Origin: Gammaproteobacteria bacterium
GTDB taxonomy: Bacteria; Pseudomonadota; Gammaproteobacteria; GCA-001735895
Reading direction: 5' to 3'
Length of the DNA: 32,691 nt
NCBI GenBank assembly: GCA_003231795.1
Contig: QIJI01000471.1
Span: 1-32,691 of the forward strand
Shown piece after piece: positions 1-7,565 of this stretch. Position 1 is the stretch's first letter. Each line of letters starts with the position of its first letter. Position numbers and translations under genes: made by a program. The notes beneath the pieces are model-generated. The model saw only the letters and a program-made list of their open reading frames with translations, made no database searches and was not told the DNA's origin.

Positions 1-933
1 GCGTTGTCACATGCCAGTGGATTGGCGAGCGAGGCTATCCTGGAAAAACTAGCCGAATCTGGTGTTACACCGGATTCGCTGGTTTTACTGGATGATGAGT
101 CAAAGGCCGGAAGTCGCCATGCTTTTTCCGGCACTTATGTTAAATCGGTTAACCAAAAGGATTTTGATTTTGCCGGATGCTCCATTTTATTGATGCCGGA
201 GTTTGATCGCGAACTGGAGCATAACGCCATATCACAGGGGTGTTTGCTGGTGAGCCATGATATCGGTCGTGACAGCCCCGCGATATTGTGTAGCGCGCGA
301 CAGCAATTGGAGATTTCCTACAGTGAAACCGCTCTACGCCTTACCGGTGCCGAGCTTTCCTGTTTGCTACCCGCACTGATTGAACTTGACCGTCTTTGCC
401 CGATTCGCCGGGTCAATGCAACATTAATGCGCAGTGCCGAGTTTTACGGTAAGCGCGGCGTTGATGAACTGGCGTCCCAAACCGTTAATCTGCTAAGTGG
501 GCGTGAGGCAGACAGCGTTATTTTCTCCGACCAAATAGCGTTCAATCTGCTTCCTGAGCCTGAAAATACGCTGATAACCAGTGATTTAGCTGGTTTTTTG
601 GGAAAAAGTTCATATTCCAGTCAGTTGCAAATTATCAACGCAGCTTTATTCCATGGCTTTGTGGGCTCGGTTCAGCTTGAATTTGAGTCAGATGTTGCGC
701 TTGAGGAATGCATTCGCCGCTTGTCAGCGCTCGATAATATGGTCGTTAAAAATACGCCCGCAAACCCAATTTCTGATTGCAATCAATCATTTAGTTGCAT
801 TATTAACCTTTTGGAACAGTCTCCTGACCAACCCTCCAGCCTTCGCTTCTGGATGATTGCAGACCCCATGCGATATGGCTTAGCAAATAATTACGTGAAT
901 GTTTCTGACTTTTTGCTAAAATCTTTTTTATAA
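1..933 (+). CDS. usg: Usg-like protein, aspartate-semialdehyde dehydrogenase homologue (5' partial)
   Basis: The reading frame is open to the first base of the window, so the N-terminus, including the glycine-rich nucleotide-binding loop of this family, lies outside. The visible 310 residues follow the semialdehyde dehydrogenase plan. A segment around GKRGVDELASQT corresponds to the family's GKAG-x-EELA-x-QT region that follows the active site. The catalytic cysteine motif of true aspartate-semialdehyde dehydrogenase (N-C-T/S-T) is not seen where expected; that stretch reads SETALRLTGAEL. This is typical of the Usg group, a paralogue of unknown, probably non-dehydrogenase, function. Its place directly before fimV and truA matches the Pseudomonas and Enterobacteria order. 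No terminator is visible after the TAA stop. The family call is firm; the biochemical role is not known. Confidence 0.8.
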   Translation, partial: ALSHASGLASEAILEKLAESGVTPDSLVLLDDESKAGSRHAFSGTYVKSVNQKDFDFAGCSILLMPEFDRELEHNAISQGCLLVSHDIGRDSPAILCSARQQLEISYSETALRLTGAELSCLLPALIELDRLCPIRRVNATLMRSAEFYGKRGVDELASQTVNLLSGREADSVIFSDQIAFNLLPEPENTLITSDLAGFLGKSSYSSQLQIINAALFHGFVGSVQLEFESDVALEECIRRLSALDNMVVKNTPANPISDCNQSFSCIINLLEQSPDQPSSLRFWMIADPMRYGLANNYVNVSDFLLKSFL

Positions 934-950
934 TCTATAGTTACATCTAC

Positions 951-979
951 TTGTGAAAGTGTTTTCTTTAAAGTAAATT
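951..979 (+). promoter_or_regulatory. candidate sigma-70 promoter for fimV
   Basis: TTGTGA, a 17-base spacer and TAAATT lie in the 124-bp gap between the usg-like gene and fimV. Each box matches the consensus at 4 of 6 positions, and the region is AT-rich. The predicted start would leave a leader of about 70 bases before the GTG of fimV. It is a pattern match only. Confidence 0.35.
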
Positions 980-1057
980 CTCTAACTGTAATCATAGGTG
1001 CATGGATTTAAGGCACTTTTTATAAAAAATTTAGGTTAGGGAGCTGGGAGACTAAAC

Positions 1058-4000
1058 GTGCGTAAACTGGGACTAATTGTTGCTTTATGGTTGGCGGTAT
1101 TGCTGCCGACGAACAGTCATGCATTAGGTCTGGGCGAGATTGAGGTCAAATCATTCCTTAATCAGCCGCTACATGCAGAGATCGAAGTAATTTCGGCACG
1201 CGCTGGCGAAATAGATGATTTACTGGTAAGCCTGGCATCGCGTGATGCTTTTAACCGGGCAGGTCTGTCACGGCCACGCCATCTATCCGATCTCAGGTTT
1301 ACAGTTAAAAAGAGTGAAGATGGTGAGCAGGCGATTGTTATCGTCACAACCAAAGCTGGCGTTAAAGAACCTTTCCTGAACTTTCTTGTTGAAGCCGACT
1401 GGTCAAAGGGGCGGGTGCTTCGAGAATTTACCATATTGCTCGATCCTCCTTTCTATGCTGAGCAATCTGCTCCGGCAGAGCCGGCCGCTAGTCCGGCGGT
1501 AGAACCGGCTGTTTCTGATGATTCCAGTGTCAGCGAAATCGTAGAGCAAACCGGGGTAACGACAACCACGGCTGAAAGCGACGAGCAGATCACCGAACCC
1601 ATAGCTTTAACCGAAGATACGGTCGAGACGGAGCCATCCGTAGAGCCATCCTCTTCGGAATTTATCGCAAGCGAATCGGCAAACATTATCGAAGGTGATG
1701 TTTTAGTCGTTAAGGGCGATACGCTTTGGAGCATAGCATCACGTTATAAGGACGATGCTCACAGCATGGCGCAGGTAATGCTGGCATTTCAGCGCGTCAA
1801 CCCTGATGCATTTAACAGCGGTAATATCAACAACTTAAAGGAAGGTGCGATTCTTCGCGCCCCGAGCGCAGACGAAATCGATCTGTGGGATAACCAGGAG
1901 GCTTACGCCGAAGTACTGGTGCAAAATGGTTTGTGGGACGATTACGTTGAACGCGTAACGGGTGTTTCGCAGTCCATTGCTGCCGAGGGTAGCGAAGGCG
2001 AGGTTTCAACCGATCAGAGTAGTGGCGAATTAAGTCTTTTACTGCCAGGTGACGGTGATACTGAATCAACCGGTATTAGTGAAGATGCCGGTGTTGGCGA
2101 ATTGCGTACCCGACTCGCGCTGGCAGAGGAAGAGCTCGAAGCGTCCAAAATCGAAAACTCCGAACTCGAATCCCGAATCGCCGAACTTCAGGCACGTTTG
2201 TCTAAAGTTGAAGAATTGCAAAGAATGGTTGAGATCGAAGACGACAGTCTCGCCCAATTGCAGGCAGATCAAGCTGAGCAGGCCGAGGCCGTAGAAGAAA
2301 CTGCACCACCGGAAACGGTTACCGAAGCGATAGAAGCGGATGAAGAGGCGCTGCTAGAAGAACTACTGGCGGAAGAAGCCGCTGCTCAGGCTGAAGAACA
2401 GGCGGTTGTTGATGGAACCGCCGAGATGGTTTCAGATGATACGCTCGTAGATGATGACGTGATGACCGATAATATGGTCAGTGACGATACGATGTCGGAA
2501 GCAGATGCGGCTGATGCTGACGCGGCTGATGCTGACGCAACGCCACTCCCTGCACCGATCATAGTCACTGAATCTGTTGCCCGGGCGCCATCCATTTTCG
2601 ATGGCATATTGCCCCCGAATATAATTGCGATGATCCCGTCAATGCCTTCGATGGGAGGTTTGCTCGGTGATCCAATTATTCTGGCAGCTGTTGGCGGCGT
2701 TATTGTACTGCTACTGATTCTGGTCATAGTAAAACGCCGCAAAGCCGCTTCCGAGGATGATTCTGACAGCGCTGAAGATAGTATTTTCGCCGACGAAGGA
2801 GATGAGGAACTGACGCCGATTCACATGGCCGAAGGCCAATCCGATGAAACGGATATCAAGATTCCCTCCGATAAAGAGTTAAGCGTTGAACCTGCAAAAC
2901 CCGAAATCGTTGCCGAGGATGATGAAGAAGACGAGTTCTCAAGCACTGCCATCATTTCGCAGCAGGATATGCCTGAGCCGGAAGCTCCGGCACCAGCGGC
3001 AGCTAGTGCAGAACAAGACGATGTATTAAACGAAGTCGATGTTTACCTGGCCTATGGTTTATATGACAACGCCGAAGAGTTGCTGACCAGCAATCTTGAG
3101 ACGAACCCGGAACGCGCTGATTACCGCTCAAAGTTATTGGATACTTATTTTGCCACCAAGAACGTGAATGCATTTGTCCAGGAAGCAGATAAATTGAAGT
3201 CCATGGGTGATTCTGGCGGCGATTACTGGGATCGTGTACAGGTTATGGGCTACGAACTGGCCCCTGAGAATGCGCTGTTCTCTGATGCCAAGGATAGTGG
3301 CATGAGTGCCGCGGACCTCGAGATAACCAAGCCGCAGGAAGCGGATTTTGATCTCGGTGCATCAGATGAAGATGATACCAATTTCTCAACCACCGATTTT
3401 AATCTGGGCGAGGATGATACGGGCGGTGATTTTAGCGATACGGCATCCATTGGCGAGGCCGGAGATGTCTCGGCAACGCAACAGATTCAACGCCTGGATG
3501 ACGATGAATTACCTTCGCTGGACGATGATGAGACCAATATCCGGGAACCGGTAACTGATGAACCGGTTCTGGAATTGCCCGATGATATCGGCGAAGAGCT
3601 CGAATTTTCAATGGACGATGCGGCGGAAAAACCCGCCGGCGATGATGCTATGGAATTGCCAGGCGATCTTGATCTGGGTTCGGACGACGAAGAGGAAATT
3701 ACCGCAGAACCTCCGGTTGCGGGGGAATCAGATGAAATGGCGATGGATTTTGATATCGGAGACGACGCAGCGGAAGACGACTCCGAATTGGACCTGGGCG
3801 CTGAGTTCGAGGCTGCTCTGGAAGAGGCCGACGATCTTGATGTTGATGAAGCTGATCTTATCCCGTTTGAAAAAAGCCTGGATGATGAGCCCGATGATGC
3901 TGCTGTAGAAATTGACGTGGCGGCTGACGATGCCCTCATTTTTGAAGAAACCGCGATTGTCGACACCACCCCGGGTTATGAAGAACCGGCCGAAAATCCG

Positions 4001-4510
4001 AAAATAGGGTCAGCAAAATCTGGTGATTCAGAAATTGATCTGGGTATGGAAGATACTGCGTTAATGGACGACGACAAGGTTGATGATGATGACCTGCTCA
4101 TTAACATGGGTGACGGTACTGATGACGAAGAAGATATTTCAATAATTGATTTCGGTGGTGACGATTTCGACGAGCCCACTGCCGCGGTTGCATCTGTTTC
4201 AGACGATGATTCGGTTGCGATGGATATCGATATGGACGATGGCCGCGATACCCAAACCGGTACTTTTGCGCCCGGCGATTTTGACGAGCCGACGGCGGCG
4301 GTTGACTCGATTGCGGATATCGATGATATCGGCGACCTGATGTTACCGGATGATGTGGACGAAGTTTCTACCAAACTTGATCTTGCACGAGCCTTTATCG
4401 ATATGGGTGACACCGAAGGCGCTCGTGGAAGTCTGGAAGAAGTGGTGACGGAAGGTAACGATGAGCAAAAGGAGGAAGCGCAATCACTGCTCGATAGCAT
4501 CAAGAAATAA
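1058..4510 (+). CDS. fimV: FimV, polar peptidoglycan-binding scaffold protein
   Basis: FimV is an inner-membrane protein with a periplasmic LysM domain. It organises the cell pole, type IV pilus/type II secretion assembly and cAMP signalling in Pseudomonas. Here 1150 residues show the whole plan. There is a signal peptide (1-22), then a conserved GLGEIEVKSFLNQPL segment, LysM at about 213-268 (VVKGDTLWSIASRY), and a coiled coil near 345-405. A Glu/Ala-rich stretch precedes one membrane span at about 539-560 ended by KRRK. TPR-like helices lie at about 655-715. A very acidic cytoplasmic region follows, then the conserved C-terminal FimV motif (LDLARAFIDMGDTEGA, about 1105-1150). The start is GTG after a GGGAG ribosome site. 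Internal repeats include DFDEPTAAV twice and a 15-bp tandem repeat. A strong terminator follows. Confidence 0.95.
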   Translation: MRKLGLIVALWLAVLLPTNSHALGLGEIEVKSFLNQPLHAEIEVISARAGEIDDLLVSLASRDAFNRAGLSRPRHLSDLRFTVKKSEDGEQAIVIVTTKAGVKEPFLNFLVEADWSKGRVLREFTILLDPPFYAEQSAPAEPAASPAVEPAVSDDSSVSEIVEQTGVTTTTAESDEQITEPIALTEDTVETEPSVEPSSSEFIASESANIIEGDVLVVKGDTLWSIASRYKDDAHSMAQVMLAFQRVNPDAFNSGNINNLKEGAILRAPSADEIDLWDNQEAYAEVLVQNGLWDDYVERVTGVSQSIAAEGSEGEVSTDQSSGELSLLLPGDGDTESTGISEDAGVGELRTRLALAEEELEASKIENSELESRIAELQARLSKVEELQRMVEIEDDSLAQLQADQAEQAEAVEETAPPETVTEAIEADEEALLEELLAEEAAAQAEEQAVVDGTAEMVSDDTLVDDDVMTDNMVSDDTMSEADAADADAADADATPLPAPIIVTESVARAPSIFDGILPPNIIAMIPSMPSMGGLLGDPIILAAVGGVIVLLLILVIVKRRKAASEDDSDSAEDSIFADEGDEELTPIHMAEGQSDETDIKIPSDKELSVEPAKPEIVAEDDEEDEFSSTAIISQQDMPEPEAPAPAAASAEQDDVLNEVDVYLAYGLYDNAEELLTSNLETNPERADYRSKLLDTYFATKNVNAFVQEADKLKSMGDSGGDYWDRVQVMGYELAPENALFSDAKDSGMSAADLEITKPQEADFDLGASDEDDTNFSTTDFNLGEDDTGGDFSDTASIGEAGDVSATQQIQRLDDDELPSLDDDETNIREPVTDEPVLELPDDIGEELEFSMDDAAEKPAGDDAMELPGDLDLGSDDEEEITAEPPVAGESDEMAMDFDIGDDAAEDDSELDLGAEFEAALEEADDLDVDEADLIPFEKSLDDEPDDAAVEIDVAADDALIFEETAIVDTTPGYEEPAENPKIGSAKSGDSEIDLGMEDTALMDDDKVDDDDLLINMGDGTDDEEDISIIDFGGDDFDEPTAAVASVSDDDSVAMDIDMDDGRDTQTGTFAPGDFDEPTAAVDSIADIDDIGDLMLPDDVDEVSTKLDLARAFIDMGDTEGARGSLEEVVTEGNDEQKEEAQSLLDSIKK
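2507..2536 (+). repeat. 15-bp tandem duplication inside fimV
   Basis: GCGGCTGATGCTGAC occurs twice head to tail at 2507-2521 and 2522-2536. It encodes a doubled ADAAD-type unit in the low-complexity linker just before the FimV membrane span. The copies are identical, so it is probably recent or variable in length between strains. It keeps frame. Confidence 0.85.
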
Positions 4511-4527
4511 ATCTAAGGTTGTAATTG

Positions 4528-4560
4528 AAAGGCCTGTTGTTTTGCAGCAGGCCTTTTTTA
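4528..4560 (+). terminator. Rho-independent terminator after fimV
   Basis: A 12-bp stem (4528-4539 with 4545-4556, one G-T pair, core AAAGGCCTG/CAGGCCTTT) closes a five-base loop. It runs directly into a T tract at 4554-4559. It lies 17 bases after the fimV stop and separates fimV from the truA group. Confidence 0.93.
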
Positions 4561-4598
4561 TTGGCGGCCTGAAATATAAAACCTGCAGTCATCAGGTT

Positions 4599-4627
4599 TT
4601 GGGTTATGTTATTACCTCGGCAATAAT
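4599..4627 (+). promoter_or_regulatory. candidate promoter for the truA-trpF-accD group
   Basis: TTGGGT, 17 bases and AATAAT lie downstream of the fimV terminator, in the 381-bp gap before truA. The -10 box matches 5 of 6 positions and the -35 box 3 of 6. A promoter is expected here because the terminator cuts off read-through from fimV. The exact boxes are uncertain. Confidence 0.35.
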
Positions 4628-4721
4628 TTGGTGGCCGCTTGCTTTTTATAATTTCAACCCATATGTTTTAATTTCCACATTTTATTAACGATTGGCATCT
4701 AACCCGGAAAATTCATAAATC

Positions 4722-4874
4722 ATGCGCCGTCTCGCTAGTCTGTTGATTCCACAAGAAATATTCACCATCAAGGGGCACCGAGTTCCTCAGTCGCTCGGAA
4801 TCGTTGATACGAGACTGTTTCGTGAATTTCTCCGTGAAAACAAAATCCTGCGCGATTCTGTCGCAGTTTTGTGA
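4722..4874 (+). CDS. possible 50-residue small protein upstream of truA
   Basis: An ATG-started frame of 51 codons ends 17 bases before truA. The product would be basic and charged, beginning MRRLASLLIPQ and ending in a helix-like stretch FREFLRENKILRD. A weak GGAAA lies about 12 bases before the ATG. No family is recognised. It is the only sizeable frame on the forward strand in the 381-bp gap between fimV and truA. It may be a real small gene, a leader coupled to truA, or chance; codon choice alone does not decide. Confidence 0.3.
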   Translation: MRRLASLLIPQEIFTIKGHRVPQSLGIVDTRLFREFLRENKILRDSVAVL

Positions 4875-4891
4875 GATTTCCGGGCTAAGCA

Positions 4892-5671
4892 TTGAAATAC
4901 GCCATTGGTGTTGAATACTCAGGATCGGCTTACTGTGGTTGGCAACGACAGCGGCATTGCGATTCGATACAACAGCATCTCGAAACAGCAATAGGTTTTG
5001 TCGCAGACCATGCAATTGACCTGGTTTGTGCCGGTCGCACGGACGCAGGAGTACATGCAATCGAGCAGGTTGCTCATTTCGAATCTGATTCCGAGCGTGA
5101 TGAACGCGCGTGGGTCCTGGGCTCGAATTGTCGTCTACCGCGCGATATTCGAATCAAGTGGATAGCGCCTGTTGACGCGAATTTTCATGCCCGATTTGGC
5201 GCTCATGCACGCAGTTATCGTTATATTATTCAAAATTCCAGTGTACCCAGTGCCATATTTCAGGATCGGGCCTGCTGGGAGTTTCGCGCACTGGATCATC
5301 AGCTTATGCATGATTGTGCCCAGGTGCTGGTTGGCGAACATGATTTCAGCAGCTTTCGGGCAGCCGGATGTCAGGCTAAAACTGCCAGTCGAAAACTCCA
5401 TTCGATTGAATTTACGCGTCAGGGTGAACTGATATATATGGATATCACCGCGAACGCCTTCCTCTACCATATGGTAAGAAATATAGTCGGTAGCCTGATG
5501 GCGGTCGGTACCAGCGAACGGGACTGTGACTGGTTCGGTCAGGTGTTTCGTGCCCGTGATCGGAATCTGGCTGAAATCACTGCGGCTGCATCAGGTCTGT
5601 ATTTTTTGTGCGCCTGGTTCGATGATCAATATAAGCTCCCCCTGCAGGCAAAAAAGCCCGTATTATTCTGA
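4892..5671 (+). CDS. truA: tRNA pseudouridine(38-40) synthase TruA
   Basis: TruA isomerises uridines 38-40 in the anticodon stem-loop of tRNAs. The 259-residue product carries the catalytic motif CAGRTDAGVHA with Asp51 as the nucleophile, and the family's NAFLYHMVRNIVG segment (residues about 189-201). The start is TTG at 4892. An in-frame TAA lies only two codons upstream (4886-4888) and no ATG follows within the conserved N-terminal strand KYAIGVEYSG, so TTG is effectively forced. The ribosome site is poor, suggesting modest expression. trpF begins one base after the stop, so the two are very likely co-transcribed. The order matches that in Pseudomonas. Confidence 0.95.
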   Translation: MKYAIGVEYSGSAYCGWQRQRHCDSIQQHLETAIGFVADHAIDLVCAGRTDAGVHAIEQVAHFESDSERDERAWVLGSNCRLPRDIRIKWIAPVDANFHARFGAHARSYRYIIQNSSVPSAIFQDRACWEFRALDHQLMHDCAQVLVGEHDFSSFRAAGCQAKTASRKLHSIEFTRQGELIYMDITANAFLYHMVRNIVGSLMAVGTSERDCDWFGQVFRARDRNLAEITAAASGLYFLCAWFDDQYKLPLQAKKPVLF

Positions 5672-5672
5672 T

Positions 5673-6317
5673 ATGACGCATAGAACCCGAGTCAAAATTT
5701 GTGGAATTACCCGCTTGCAGGACGCGCTATACGCGGCCGAACGCGGTGCCGATTCTATCGGCCTGAATTTCCATCGTTCGAGCCCGCGTTTTATCGACAT
5801 CGAACAGGCGCAAGCTATTCGCAAGCAGATCCCTCCATTTGTTAATGTCACTGCCTTACTATTGGACGAAGACGACGATTGGACCGCACAGGTGGTACAT
5901 CAGGTCAGACCCGATAGCTTACAGTTTCATGGCAGTGAATCGGTAGATAGCTGCGAAGCCTGGCAGTTGCCTTATTTTAAGGTTATTCCGATGGCCAGCG
6001 TTGACGATCCCGTTGACTATGCCAAATCTTACAGCTCTGCCCAGGGATTCCTGTTTGACAGCAACGCTGCTGGACGACAGGGCGGTTCCGGTGATACATT
6101 TGACTGGTCCAGAATTCCCTCCGGATTTAATTTCCCAATGGTCTTGGCTGGTGGAATTAATGCATCGAATGTTGCCGGGGCGATTGTTCAGTTGGAGCCC
6201 TGGGGAGTTGATGTCAGTAGTGGTGTCGAGGTTTCTAAAGGAGTCAAAAGCGCCGATTTGATCGATCATTTTATGCTTGAGGTCAATCGTGGCGATGAAA
6301 GTAAATCTGGTTGTTAA
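5673..6317 (+). CDS. trpF: phosphoribosylanthranilate isomerase TrpF
   Basis: TrpF converts phosphoribosylanthranilate to the carboxyphenylamino-deoxyribulose phosphate in tryptophan synthesis, as a cytosolic TIM barrel. The 214-residue product opens with VKICGITRLQDA, where Cys10 is the general base. Other expected strands are GLNFHRSSPR, LQFHG, a GSGDTFDW segment with the acidic catalytic residue region before it (FLFDSNAAG), LAGGINASNV and GVDVSSGVE. The ATG at 5673 is chosen because it directly precedes the conserved first strand. The frame stays open further upstream inside truA, but that part does not belong to the family. It overlaps no gene and follows truA by one base. Confidence 0.95.
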   Translation: MTHRTRVKICGITRLQDALYAAERGADSIGLNFHRSSPRFIDIEQAQAIRKQIPPFVNVTALLLDEDDDWTAQVVHQVRPDSLQFHGSESVDSCEAWQLPYFKVIPMASVDDPVDYAKSYSSAQGFLFDSNAAGRQGGSGDTFDWSRIPSGFNFPMVLAGGINASNVAGAIVQLEPWGVDVSSGVEVSKGVKSADLIDHFMLEVNRGDESKSGC

Positions 6318-6422
6318 GCGCTTATACCAATGCCTGTAACGTTTTGTTCGAGTTGATGAATAAGTTATGACTATTTTACCTGAAGTATTCGATTTGAATG
6401 AAATCGGAATCCGGAGCCTCTT

Positions 6423-7286
6423 ATGAACTGGTTTGAATCGCTGTTGCCGTCGAAAATCAGAACGTCAGGGGGTAACGACAAGAAGAACGTACCCGAGGGG
6501 CTGTGGGCGAAATGTGGTTCCTGTGATGCGATCATCTATCGAGCCGAGCTGGAGCGTAATCAGGAAGTCTGTACCAAGTGCGATCATCATATGCGGATTT
6601 CGGCACGCCGCCGGCTGGGATCGTTTTTTGATGAAGATAGCACCCATGAAATTGCCGCCAATATCGAGTCCGTCGATGTGCTCAAATTCAAGGACGACAA
6701 AAGATATCGAGATCGGTTGAGCCAGGCGCAAAAACGTACCGGTGAAAAAGATGCGCTGATCGTAATGCGCGGCAAGGTACTTGGTGTTGAAATGGTAGCG
6801 GTTGCATTTGAATTTCAGTTTATGGGAGGTTCGATGGGCTCTGTCGTCGGCGAAAAATTTGTTCGAGCGGTAAATACGGCTATTGAACACGGTATACCGA
6901 TGATCTGTTTTAGCGCAAGCGGTGGTGCCAGAATGCAGGAAGCTCTCTATTCGCTATTGCAAATGGCTAAAACCAGTGCTGCGTTAACCCGGCTGTCACG
7001 TCGTGGCCTGCCTTATATCTGTGTCTTAACTGATCCGACCATGGGCGGTGTCTCGGCCAGTTTGGCTATGCTGGGCGATGTTCAGATTGCAGAGCCCGGC
7101 GCGTTAATCGGATTTGCCGGACCCCGGGTTATCGAACAAACCGTTCGGGAAACTCTACCCGAAGGATTTCAGCGGAGTGAATTTCTGCTGGATCACGGTG
7201 CGCTGGACATGATTGTAGATCGTCGACAGTTACGTCAGAAAATCAGTTCCCTGTGCACTATGCTGATGGGGCAGGCCGCACCCTAG
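6423..7286 (+). CDS. accD: acetyl-CoA carboxylase carboxyltransferase subunit beta
   Basis: AccD with AccA transfers the carboxyl group from biotin carrier protein to acetyl-CoA, giving malonyl-CoA for fatty-acid synthesis. The 287-residue product has the N-terminal zinc ribbon with Cys31, Cys34, Cys50 and Cys53. The crotonase-like carboxyltransferase core follows, with FSASGGARMQE and GGVSASLAMLGD glycine motifs binding the acyl-CoA. A GGAG lies 8 bases before the ATG. The TAG stop coincides with the first three bases of an inserted palindromic element (7284-7551). If the element duplicated a TA, the unoccupied allele would read the same CCC-TAG, so the C-terminus is probably native. A 20-codon frame at 6367-6426 overlaps the start. 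Confidence 0.95.
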   Translation: MNWFESLLPSKIRTSGGNDKKNVPEGLWAKCGSCDAIIYRAELERNQEVCTKCDHHMRISARRRLGSFFDEDSTHEIAANIESVDVLKFKDDKRYRDRLSQAQKRTGEKDALIVMRGKVLGVEMVAVAFEFQFMGGSMGSVVGEKFVRAVNTAIEHGIPMICFSASGGARMQEALYSLLQMAKTSAALTRLSRRGLPYICVLTDPTMGGVSASLAMLGDVQIAEPGALIGFAGPRVIEQTVRETLPEGFQRSEFLLDHGALDMIVDRRQLRQKISSLCTMLMGQAAP

Positions 7287-7551
7287 TGGTCGAACAACTA
7301 AGGTTTGATGGATACAGAGTGCCCCAGGTGATCTGGAACAAGGCGCAGCCCGCAGGGAATGGCATGTCCTTTTCAAGGGTTGCAACGCAGTGCCAGATCA
7401 CCTGGGGCGCTCCCTTCGGGCGAGGCGGGAAGCGGTCATTCGCTTTGTTGCGCCTTTCGACAAGGGCTGGGCCATTGCCTTCAAGGCGCGTCGCGCGACT
7501 GACCGCTTCGCGTCTCGCTGTATCCATCAAACCTTAGTTGTTCGACCACTA
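7284..7551. mobile_element. MITE-like element, copy 1 (268 bp, 34-bp perfect terminal inverted repeats)
   Basis: The ends 7284-7317 and 7518-7551 are exact inverted repeats of 34 bp, beginning TAGTGGTCGAACAAC. Inside are a second inverted pair around CCCCAGGTGATCTGG (about 7320-7336 with 7391-7408) and a third around GAAGCGGTCA. The whole can therefore fold as one long stem with two side hairpins. It encodes no plausible protein. The outer TA/TA could be a duplicated TA target, as in IS630/mariner-type MITEs; this is inference. A second copy lies at 24744-25034 in opposite orientation. It separates accD from folC, which are normally adjacent. No transposase is in the window. Confidence 0.85.
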
Positions 7552-7565
7552 GAGCTCTTTCAACA

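Noticed and set aside
3487..4503. Two long reverse-strand frames (160 and 175 codons, very Ser-rich) opposite fimV
   Set aside because: They mirror the Asp/Glu-rich fimV tail: GAC/GAA read backward give Ser-type codons and few stops. No start context or family.
5526..5672. Upstream extension of the trpF frame into truA
   Set aside because: The extra 49 residues overlap conserved truA codons and do not belong to the TrpF fold; ATG 5673 is the natural start.
7253..7537. Frames of about 90 codons on both strands across the palindromic element after accD
   Set aside because: They arise from the GC-rich repeat; the same is seen in copy 2 (24695-25032). No family, no ribosome site, and they include the inverted repeats themselves.
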